Shown here piece after piece: positions 1 through 5,796 of a DNA stretch of 9,553 bases. The position numbers and the translations under genes were made by a program. How positions within the stretch are numbered: the stretch's first letter is position 1; every line of letters begins with the position of its first letter. Origin of the DNA: Clostridia bacterium (GTDB lineage: Bacteria > Bacillota > Clostridia > Christensenellales > Borkfalkiaceae); the NCBI GenBank assembly GCA_029071285.1, contig JAIEAS010000110.1, positions 1 through 9,553 of the forward strand, read 5' to 3'. The notes beneath the pieces were generated by a model. The model saw only the letters and a program-made list of their open reading frames with translations, searched no databases and was not told the origin of the DNA.

Positions 1-38
1 TTATCGAAATTTGACTATTATTGTGATAAAATACATAT

Positions 39-1520
39 ATGGAAGAATTTATTATTTGTCTGGTGAAATACACCGCTATTTTTGTTTGTATCTTGTACTC
101 CTATATCAGACTTCTGCGCTTAAAGCTGAAAGTCTGGGACTTGTTTGATATTCCGCTGTTTATAGTTTTTTCCACAGTTTTATATTTTGTAACGGTATAC
201 ATAAAAATGCTTGTACCGTTAGGTTTACTAATTTTCAGCGTTGCCTTTTTACTGTTGCGGTTCAGAAAATCTTTTTACGTGACAGTTACAGTAGGTACGA
301 TTGCGCTCGGTGTTTCAATAGTATTAATGCTGATAGCTTTTGTTTTAGGCTATATATTGTCAATACCGCTTTATTTCGTAAAAAACGAAGCCGCACAAAA
401 AATTATTGCGCAAGTAATCAATGCCGTAATTCAGGTTGCCGGTATTTTTCTTTTATTCCTGAGTAAAAGATTGCAAAGCGGTATAAACCCCGAAAACACT
501 AACCCTACATTTGAAATTATGCTGCACCTGAGTGTAGGCAGTATTATTGCAATGATGCTTTTATATATAAGAAACGCAACTCAGTCTATGCTTGAAATTA
601 TTCTGATAATTGTTGCTCTGTTTGCGTTGCTGATTATATTGTGGTGGCGCAAGCACATTAAATACAATTACAACAAGGCAGTTGAACAGCAAAGCGTGGA
701 CCTTATGGAAAACACCATCAAGGACTATGAAATGAACTCCGCCGAAAGCGATTTGCAATTAGCCGCGTACGCCAAATATATTCATTACCTTAACAAAGCT
801 TTGCCCGACTGCGCAATTCTCGCGAAACGCGCCGCGGAGGCAACCGGCAACGCGGACGCGATAGCCGTTTTTAATATGCTTGAAGCCATTATGAGCAAAA
901 CGAATATCGTAAACGAAAAGTGCAGTTTTGAAAATATTCCACGCACGGGCGACAGCGTTATCGACGCGCCGATTATCAGACTTTACGCCGAAGCGGAGCG
1001 CAAAAACTTTACCGCGAGCGCGGAGATTTCCGACGGGGTTAAAAATTGGTTTGCCGACGGCACGTTGGATAAGGACGATATACATACTCTGCTGGGCTAC
1101 CTGTGCGACAACGCCGTGAATTCCGCCCTCGGCTCGCCAAACGCCAAAGTGCGCGCCGAGCTTGCGGAGACCGAAAATTTAAAGCCGCTGATTCGCATTT
1201 ACGACAGCGGCGCACAGTTTAACGAAGACGTGCTTGCAAAACTCGGGCGGGAACAGATTACTACCCGCGCGGGCGTCAACGGCCACGGCATAGGTCTTTT
1301 GTCAGTTTTTGAGACTTTGGCGAAGTACGGCGCGAGCTTTACTCTTGACGAAGCTCCGCAAATCTTCGGATTTACTAAGTTTATTGAAATTGCCTTTGAC
1401 GGGCGGCATTCGGTTACGGTTAAAACCTGCCGCGAAAGCGTTGCTTCCGCCTGCGCCGACCGCAAGGATATGACCGTTGAGCTGATTGACAGCGCGGAAG
1501 ACTTGCGCGACATTATATAA
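39..1520 (+). CDS. Membrane GHKL sensor histidine kinase, AgrC/LytTR-partner type
   Basis: The 493-residue protein has a hydrophobic N-terminal half with about six to seven membrane segments (roughly residues 8-25, 37-75, 86-112, 122-142, 160-177, 184-202), a linker helix, and a C-terminal GHKL ATPase domain. The N-box is seen as LCDNAVNSAL (N358), a G1-like YDSG at 388-391, and the G2 box GHGIGL at 415-420. This is the layout of peptide-sensing kinases that signal to LytTR response regulators. The phosphoacceptor box is not canonical: the only histidine at about the right distance before the N-box is H249 (KYIHYLNK), without the usual HDxxNH pattern. No response regulator lies downstream, since the next gene is convergent; one could lie left of the window. 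The ATG at 39 has no clear Shine-Dalgarno sequence, so the start is uncertain; a GTG at 63 is an alternative. Base use shifts from AT-rich in the membrane half to GC-richer in the catalytic half. The GHKL family call is sure; the ligand is unknown. Confidence 0.87.
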   Translation: MEEFIICLVKYTAIFVCILYSYIRLLRLKLKVWDLFDIPLFIVFSTVLYFVTVYIKMLVPLGLLIFSVAFLLLRFRKSFYVTVTVGTIALGVSIVLMLIAFVLGYILSIPLYFVKNEAAQKIIAQVINAVIQVAGIFLLFLSKRLQSGINPENTNPTFEIMLHLSVGSIIAMMLLYIRNATQSMLEIILIIVALFALLIILWWRKHIKYNYNKAVEQQSVDLMENTIKDYEMNSAESDLQLAAYAKYIHYLNKALPDCAILAKRAAEATGNADAIAVFNMLEAIMSKTNIVNEKCSFENIPRTGDSVIDAPIIRLYAEAERKNFTASAEISDGVKNWFADGTLDKDDIHTLLGYLCDNAVNSALGSPNAKVRAELAETENLKPLIRIYDSGAQFNEDVLAKLGREQITTRAGVNGHGIGLLSVFETLAKYGASFTLDEAPQIFGFTKFIEIAFDGRHSVTVKTCRESVASACADRKDMTVELIDSAEDLRDII

Positions 1521-1728
1521 TTTTGTACTTGGTTTCGGGGTTGTAGTCTAAGCCGAATTCCTTTGCCTTTTTCCAGTATAAGATAGCTTCGAGGCATTCT
1601 ATATAGGCGTACCACTCTCCCACTATAAATTCGTTTTTGGATTTTATATCGAGTATCTCGTTTAAGCTGGTTTGAAGTGTGTCTATAAGATTTTCCAGCA
1701 CTTGTTCGGCAGTAAGGTTGTGAAGCAT
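1513..1728 (-). CDS. Small hypothetical protein, 71 aa
   Basis: This 71-residue acidic protein starts MLHNLTAEQV and ends PETKYKII. It is predicted to be soluble and mostly helical: an amphipathic helix at about residues 6-30, then a second stretch with EWYAYIECLEAIL and WKKAKEFGLDY. I do not recognise a named domain and assign no function. The start is chosen because a GGAGG at 1734-1738 lies five bases before this ATG. The open frame continues upstream to 1962, but that extension has no ribosome binding site and runs into intergenic repeats, so it is probably not translated. The gene is convergent with the kinase and overlaps its last 8 bases. A small hairpin lies just upstream in the presumed leader. 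Confidence 0.72.
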   Translation of the reverse strand: MLHNLTAEQVLENLIDTLQTSLNEILDIKSKNEFIVGEWYAYIECLEAILYWKKAKEFGLDYNPETKYKII

Positions 1729-1733
1729 TTTGT

Positions 1734-1738
1734 CCTCC
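1734..1738 (-). promoter_or_regulatory. Ribosome binding site deciding the start of the 71-aa gene
   Basis: Read on the minus strand this is GGAGG, followed by acaaa and then ATG. It is the only good Shine-Dalgarno match in front of any in-frame start in this open frame, so it supports the short 71-residue product over a 149-residue one. Confidence 0.75.
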
Positions 1739-1745
1739 GTAATCA

Positions 1746-1771
1746 AACCGCGGTCTACATTTTTCGCGGTT
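1746..1771 (-). promoter_or_regulatory. Leader hairpin before the 71-aa gene
   Basis: AACCGCG at 1746-1752 and CGCGGTT at 1765-1771 form a perfect 7-bp inverted repeat around a 12-base loop. In the minus-strand transcript it would sit about seven bases before the GGAGG. It could be a leader structure or an operator-like dyad; no ligand or protein is suggested by the sequence. Confidence 0.35.
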
Positions 1772-1855
1772 AATCGACATAATTTTACCAACCCAGCCGA
1801 AAAATTAATCTCCCTTTTTGTACCGAATTTTTCTCCTTTTTTCTCCGTTTTCCTC

Positions 1856-1868
1856 ATTTTTTGTATGA
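1856..1868 (+). repeat. Left copy of 13-bp direct repeat flanking the repeat cluster
   Basis: The sequence attttttgtatga occurs here and again, identical, at 2226-2238. The identity stops at both ends (c versus g before, t versus g after). All the short palindromic repeats lie between the two copies, so it may be a target-site duplication, but chance similarity of an AT-rich word is possible. Confidence 0.6.
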
Positions 1869-1878
1869 TACCCCCGCG

Positions 1879-1910
1879 CCGCTTCTGGATTGCTTCGCTT
1901 CGCTTTGCGC
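1879..1910 (+). repeat. Repeat A, type I palindromic element, 3' end truncated
   Basis: It carries ctggattgcttcgcttcg. The first 26 bases (1879-1904) are identical to 2068-2093 in repeat E, after which the two diverge: this copy has tttgcgc where E has cgcaatgacg. It therefore lacks the usual cgcaatgacg end. Confidence 0.75.
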
Positions 1911-1921
1911 CGAAGATATAA

Positions 1922-1949
1922 AGATTTCTCGACTTCGCTCGAAATGACA
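1922..1949 (+). repeat. Repeat B, type II element
   Basis: It contains tttctcgacttcgctcga followed by aatgaca. The core is a dyad of the form tcga-cttcgc-tcga. It differs from the type I elements but shares their tcgct core and atgac ending. I recall this repeat type from many unrelated bacterial intergenic regions; its function is not established. Confidence 0.7.
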
Positions 1950-1965
1950 ATAAGGTGCGCAAACC

Positions 1966-1990
1966 GTCGCTTCGCTCGGGCGCAATGACG
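1966..1990 (+). repeat. Repeat C, partial type I element
   Basis: It ends in gctcgggcgcaatgacg (1974-1990), identical over 17 bases to 2190-2206 in repeat G. The ctggattgc half of the type I element is absent, so it is either a degenerate copy or a recombined half-copy. Confidence 0.65.
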
Positions 1991-2008
1991 GGCGGGTGTG
2001 CTTCTCAC

Positions 2009-2044
2009 CGTCATTGCGAGGAGCGTAGCGACGCGGCAATCCAG
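2009..2044 (-). repeat. Repeat D, full type I element, inverted
   Basis: It begins cgtcattgcgag and ends gcaatccag, the inverse of repeat E. Its attgc/gcaat ends (2013-2017 and 2036-2040) can pair within the element. Against E, 12 bp (2009-2020 with 2092-2103) and 9 bp (2036-2044 with 2074-2082) are perfectly complementary. Confidence 0.8.
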
Positions 2045-2067
2045 ACTATTACGCTTTTTTAAGTACT

Positions 2068-2103
2068 CCGCTTCTGGATTGCTTCGCTTCGCTCGCAATG
2101 ACG
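2068..2103 (+). repeat. Repeat E, full type I element
   Basis: This is the best-preserved plus-orientation type I copy, running from ctggattgc at 2074-2082 to cgcaatgacg at 2094-2103. It matches repeat A directly for 26 bases and repeat D as an inverted repeat. D and E are separated by a 29-base interval between their pairing arms. Confidence 0.8.
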
Positions 2104-2130
2104 AAAGGGGTTGGAGGACTTCGTTTGGGG

Positions 2131-2179
2131 GATTCTTCGACTAACGCAGCGGCAAAGCCGCCGGTACGACAGAATGACA
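2131..2179 (+). repeat. Repeat F, type III element
   Basis: It runs from gattcttcgacta to cagaatgaca, with an internal 5-bp stem GCGGC/GCCGC (2149-2153 with 2157-2161) around an aaa loop. The outer sequence is distinct from types I and II, but it shares the ttcga start and atgaca end typical of this set of intergenic repeats. Confidence 0.65.
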
Positions 2180-2181
2180 AG

Positions 2182-2206
2182 GCTTACGCGCTCGGGCGCA
2201 ATGACG
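2182..2206 (+). repeat. Repeat G, partial type I element
   Basis: The last 17 bases (2190-2206) are identical to the end of repeat C. It follows repeat F after only two bases, so the cluster is nearly back to back here. Confidence 0.65.
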
Positions 2207-2225
2207 AAACGGCTATGCACGCAAG

Positions 2226-2238
2226 ATTTTTTGTATGA
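2226..2238 (+). repeat. Right copy of 13-bp direct repeat flanking the repeat cluster
   Basis: It is identical to 1856-1868 and abuts the terminator stem, which begins at 2239. The interval between the two copies (1869-2225, 357 bp) contains every repeat element of the region. Confidence 0.6.
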
Positions 2239-2269
2239 GAAAAGCGGAGAAATTATTTCTCCGCTTTTC
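2239..2269 (-). terminator. Intrinsic terminator of the sugar-import operon, possibly bidirectional
   Basis: A perfect 14-bp stem (2239-2252 with 2256-2269) encloses a 3-base loop. The stem has an aaaagcggag core, so each strand ends in a short cttttc run. It lies 56 bases past the stop of the ATPase gene, the last gene of the minus-strand operon. The U-tract is short and lies within the stem base, so efficiency is uncertain. The symmetry would allow action on either strand. Confidence 0.72.
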
Positions 2270-2325
2270 AATAGTAATAAGGAGGTTCCTTCTCTCCGGA
2301 AATTCTAAACCGAAGACGTAATGAG

Positions 2326-4224
2326 TTAAATAATTCTTATATCGTTTGCCGCCTGAATTACGGACAGTTTGTCAACCGCGGGCAGCAGCTTAACTTCGCC
2401 ATAAGCTTCGCCGTAAACACAAGCGGTGGTTTCACCGATTTTGCAGACGGCAAATTTTTCTTTGCCGTAGTCGAGCACGCTTTCAACCGAGGCGGAAATT
2501 CCCTCTTCCGCAACCGTCAAATCGTAAGGGCTGCACTCGTAAATGAGTTTTTCGGTGAACGCCTTTTTAACGCCCATAGCGGTTATCAGCTTGGTTGCCG
2601 CGCTGTCGGGGCAGGGCAGTTTGCAGTCTTCAATTTGAAGGAAGAATTTGATTACCTTCTTCTTTTTGAACTTGCCGTCGGTTTCAACTTGTTCGACAAC
2701 CTTTTCTTTAACGAGCTTGCCTTCGAGCCTGATTTTTTCGGGCATAGCTTCAACGACAGTTTCGCCGTCCTTTATAAGCGAAATCTTCTTTAAGTCGACG
2801 TCGATTTTAGCTTTGCCGTGCTTAACTTCTTCGTCCGCTACGGCGAACATTGTTCTTTCGCCCAGCTCGAATGAAACGACGTATTTGCCGTTGATGTTCT
2901 CGCAGTCCTTAACGGTGATTGCCGCGTCCTTGCCGCCCGTCGTGATTGCGTCGGTGGGGATTAACAGCTCGTACTTACCGTCGGGGGTCTTAATTGCGGG
3001 CGGAAGCTTGAGTTCCGCGCCGAGGAATATAAGCTTGCCTTCCTTAACCTCGCAGTCGATATAGTTGTACTCGGGTATTCTCGGAAGAATGCTCTGCTCG
3101 GTTTCCTTGTCGAAAAGGTGAACCTTCGAGATATCAAGCGCAGCGTCGATTACGTCGCCCGACTTGCATTCCGCGGTAGCGTCCGCGCTGATTATTATGC
3201 GGGTGGAGCTTTCGGTATAGCCGTCGCCGTCCATATTTATATCGCCGTAAATAAGGGTCTGGTTGCCCAGCTCTTCTTTATGGGATACTCTCACCTTTAT
3301 CTTGAATTTGCTTGCCTTGACAACTTCGGGATTTACCGAAACGGCCTCGGCGCGAAGTCCGATATAAACCTTGGACTGACCGTCAAGGTATGAGGGCCTT
3401 GCCTTGTACATCATCGAGTAAGGCACGGTGATTTTCGCGTCGGAATACTCGAATTTGATTTCAACTTCCTCGCCCTTCTTTAAAAGGGTTCCTTCGAAGA
3501 AGTTCATCTGCGGAGTGCCTATGAAGCCCGCAACGAATTTGTTGCCGGGGTAGTTGTAGAGATTTTTGGGAGTGTCAATCTGCTGAACGAAGCCGCTCTT
3601 CATAACGACGATTCTCGTGCCCATCGTCATTGCTTCAATCTGGTCGTGGGTTACGTAAATGAAGGTCGTCTGAAGCTTTGCGTGAAGCTTTGCAATCTCG
3701 CTGCGCATCTGCGTTCTGAGCTTTGCGTCGAGGTTGGAAAGCGGTTCGTCCAGAAGCATTACTTTGGGTTCGCGCACGATTGCACGGCCTAAGGATACAC
3801 GCTGTCTTTGTCCGCCCGACATTTCCTTGGGCTTTTTGCCGAGGTACTCGGTTATGCCTAAAATTTCAGCCGCTTCGGTAACGCGCTTGTTGATTTCGTC
3901 CTTGGGCAGTTTCCTCAAGCGAAGTCCGAACGCGATGTTCTCGAATACGGTCATGTGGGGATAGAGCGCGTAGTTCTGGAAAACCATTGCGATATCCCTG
4001 TCCTTGGGCTCCATATCGTTGACAACGTTTTCGCCTATCATAAGCTCGCCCGCGCTGATGTCTTCAAGTCCCGCAATCATTCTGAGAGTCGTTGACTTGC
4101 CGCAGCCCGAAGGTCCTACGAATACGATAAATTCTTTGTCGGCGATTTCCATATTGAAATCGTTAACCGCCTTGGTGCCGTTAGGATAAACTTTGTAAAT
4201 ATGTTTAAGACTTAATCCTGCCAT
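2326..4224 (-). CDS. Sugar ABC transporter ATPase (MalK/MsmX/UgpC family) with long C-terminal extension
   Basis: This cytoplasmic ATPase should power the permease pair encoded upstream in the same operon. Visible motifs are Walker A GPSGCGKST (37-45), Q-loop VFQNYALYPH (Q83), signature MSGGQRQR (135-142), Walker B VMLLDEP (155-161, E160), D-loop SNLDAK and H-loop THDQ (H193). The usual regulatory TOBE region follows (about 241-376, with GLRAEAVSV and DISKVHLFDKETE). Family members normally end near residue 370; this one has 632. The extra part (about 385-632) looks like two more TOBE-like units: each has a DCEVKEGKL or RLEGKL start, a YELLIP or YECSPYDL strand, a GERTMFAV or GETTACVYGE turn, and a KKISLI or DKLSVI end. 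The start has AAGGAAGGGG (4230-4239), and the gene lies 15 bases after the amylase stop. Catalytic motifs are intact. The substrate is inferred from the neighbouring amylase; such ATPases may serve several importers. Confidence 0.93.
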   Translation of the reverse strand: MAGLSLKHIYKVYPNGTKAVNDFNMEIADKEFIVFVGPSGCGKSTTLRMIAGLEDISAGELMIGENVVNDMEPKDRDIAMVFQNYALYPHMTVFENIAFGLRLRKLPKDEINKRVTEAAEILGITEYLGKKPKEMSGGQRQRVSLGRAIVREPKVMLLDEPLSNLDAKLRTQMRSEIAKLHAKLQTTFIYVTHDQIEAMTMGTRIVVMKSGFVQQIDTPKNLYNYPGNKFVAGFIGTPQMNFFEGTLLKKGEEVEIKFEYSDAKITVPYSMMYKARPSYLDGQSKVYIGLRAEAVSVNPEVVKASKFKIKVRVSHKEELGNQTLIYGDINMDGDGYTESSTRIIISADATAECKSGDVIDAALDISKVHLFDKETEQSILPRIPEYNYIDCEVKEGKLIFLGAELKLPPAIKTPDGKYELLIPTDAITTGGKDAAITVKDCENINGKYVVSFELGERTMFAVADEEVKHGKAKIDVDLKKISLIKDGETVVEAMPEKIRLEGKLVKEKVVEQVETDGKFKKKKVIKFFLQIEDCKLPCPDSAATKLITAMGVKKAFTEKLIYECSPYDLTVAEEGISASVESVLDYGKEKFAVCKIGETTACVYGEAYGEVKLLPAVDKLSVIQAANDIRII

Positions 4225-4239
4225 ATTTTCCCCTTCCTT

Positions 4240-5793
4240 TTAAGTTAAAATTGCTATTGAATATTTAGGCATTGAAAGCGTTGTTCCGCTTTGCTTTATT
4301 TTGCCCGAAACGCAGATTGACTGCGCAAGAGTTCCTTCAATCTCTTCAACCGTTTTGCTTGTGTCCGCAAGGTTTACGACGATTTTGATAGCCTCGTCCT
4401 TGTAGGTCTTGGTGATATACAAAATCGAAGAGTCGTCCTTTTTGGTTCTTGACACCGTTCCGCGCATAAGTGCGGGGAAAGCGTTTCTTGCGTTGTTGCA
4501 GAGTTTGTAATAGTTGAGTATCGAATTATTGTTCTTAAGCTGGTCGGCAACGCTTCCGAAGAGGAAGCTCGCCTGTCCCGAAGCGCCGCTGGGAAGCTTC
4601 GTCTGGACGCCGCTGTTGTCCCAAAGCATACCAACCCTTAAATCGGGGTCGCTTGTGGCGTTTTTGGCAACCATTCCTATCTCGTCGCCGTAATAGGTGA
4701 AGGTGCTGCCTGAAAACAGAGATAACAGTCCGTAAGCGAATTTTACCTTGTCTTCGTCCTTAGACATTCTTGCGGCAATTCTCGCTATACCGTTGTCGTG
4801 GTTCGAGAGGAAAGGCGCAGGAATATTGCCTTTGGCAATCTCGTTGCACTCGCGCATAGCCGCGTAAAGCTCGAGCGCGGATTTGGACAATACCGATTTG
4901 CCGATGCTGCCGCTTCCCGCTCCGGGGAAGTAGAAGAAGCTGTCTGCGCCGCTCTCGTAGAAGCTTTCGATAGCTCCTTTATCCGCCCACGCTTCGCCTA
5001 CGATATACGCCTTCGGGTTGTACTTTACAGCCGTATCTTTTATGAACTTGCAGACGTCCACGCTCTTTGCGTTTACGCCGCCGCTTCCGGAATAGTACAG
5101 ACAGCCGTCAAGACGGAAGCCGTCCGTGCCCTTATTAATCCAGAACTTTATAATGTTGTCGATTTCGGCTTTGACCTGCTCGTTTTCGAGGTTTAAATCG
5201 GGCATTCCAGCGTCGAACTGACCTTCGTAATACACGCTGCCGTTTTTATGGAATTTGGGCTGCGCGGTATTCGAGAAGGTGTACCAGTCGGCGTACTTTG
5301 CGTCGTCGCCCTGACCGCTGCCGTTTTTGTATCTGACAGCCGATTTGAACCAGGGGTGCTGCGAGGACGTGTGGTTTACGACGAGGTCGATAATGACCTT
5401 AACGCCCTTTTCGTGCGCCGCGGTTATAAGGTTGGAATAATCGTCGAGCGTGCCGTACCTGCTGTTTACGTTGTAGTAATCGGTTACGTCGTAGCCGTGA
5501 TAGCTTGCCGAGGGCATTATGGGCATAAGCCATATTCCCGTATAACCCAAATCGCGGATGTAGTCCAGCTTTTCGGTTATGCCGTTTAAGTCGCCGTAGC
5601 CGTCGCCGTTGCTGTCGTTGTACGAGTATACGAAAATTTCGTAATAGTTGTCGTAGTTGTCGTCGAGTATATTCTCTTCTAAAAGCTTGAGCGGTTCGTC
5701 GCCCTTTTTACAGGCGGTGAAGCCTATCGCCGCAAAGACGAAGGTCAACGCCGCAACCAGCGAACAGATTAAAGCGGTTAATTTTCTTTTCAT
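4240..5793 (-). CDS. GH13 alpha-amylase-family lipoprotein
   Basis: This 517-residue glycoside hydrolase should cut alpha-1,4 (perhaps alpha-1,6) glucans at the cell surface. The N-terminus is a lipoprotein signal: KRK, a hydrophobic stretch, then FTAC with C28 as the lipid-anchored residue (F at -3 is less usual). GH13 regions are all present: DLVVNH (136-141), MPDLN (197-201), GFRLDG (225-230, nucleophile D229), VGEAW (265-269, acid/base E267) and FLSNHD (328-333, D333). A DSNGDGYGD loop (60-68) resembles the calcium-binding loop of many members. MPDLN points to the neopullulanase/intermediary group rather than QPDLN oligo-1,6-glucosidases. A beta-sandwich-like C-terminal domain ends the protein; no carbohydrate-binding module is seen. 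The start is 3 bases after the malG-like stop, and its AAAGGGG lies inside the end of that gene, suggesting translational coupling. Exact linkage specificity cannot be read from sequence. Confidence 0.93.
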   Translation of the reverse strand: MKRKLTALICSLVAALTFVFAAIGFTACKKGDEPLKLLEENILDDNYDNYYEIFVYSYNDSNGDGYGDLNGITEKLDYIRDLGYTGIWLMPIMPSASYHGYDVTDYYNVNSRYGTLDDYSNLITAAHEKGVKVIIDLVVNHTSSQHPWFKSAVRYKNGSGQGDDAKYADWYTFSNTAQPKFHKNGSVYYEGQFDAGMPDLNLENEQVKAEIDNIIKFWINKGTDGFRLDGCLYYSGSGGVNAKSVDVCKFIKDTAVKYNPKAYIVGEAWADKGAIESFYESGADSFFYFPGAGSGSIGKSVLSKSALELYAAMRECNEIAKGNIPAPFLSNHDNGIARIAARMSKDEDKVKFAYGLLSLFSGSTFTYYGDEIGMVAKNATSDPDLRVGMLWDNSGVQTKLPSGASGQASFLFGSVADQLKNNNSILNYYKLCNNARNAFPALMRGTVSRTKKDDSSILYITKTYKDEAIKIVVNLADTSKTVEEIEGTLAQSICVSGKIKQSGTTLSMPKYSIAILT

Positions 5794-5796
5794 TAA

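Noticed and set aside
11..39. TTGACT at 11-16 as the -35 box of a kinase promoter
   Set aside because: The candidate -10 words at suitable spacing (catata or tacata) match poorly and would leave an almost leaderless message; the region is too short and AT-rich to support a call.
1729..1962. N-terminal extension of the 71-aa protein to 149 residues
   Set aside because: The upstream part is repeat and purine-rich leader sequence with no Shine-Dalgarno sequence before the possible starts, while the internal ATG has GGAGG at ideal spacing.
1879..2206. CRISPR array
   Set aside because: Repeats are of several types, in both orientations, with irregular spacing, and no cas genes are present.
1805..2271. 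Overlapping open frames on both strands, giving RSNPEA/HCERSEAIQ-like peptides
   Set aside because: They are translations of the intergenic palindromic repeats, lack ribosome binding sites and change frame at repeat borders; I treat them as non-coding.
2279..2291. Small palindrome AAGGAGGTTCCTT containing a ribosome-binding-like AAGGAGG
   Set aside because: No start codon with a credible open frame follows on the plus strand, and a 5-bp stem is too weak to call.
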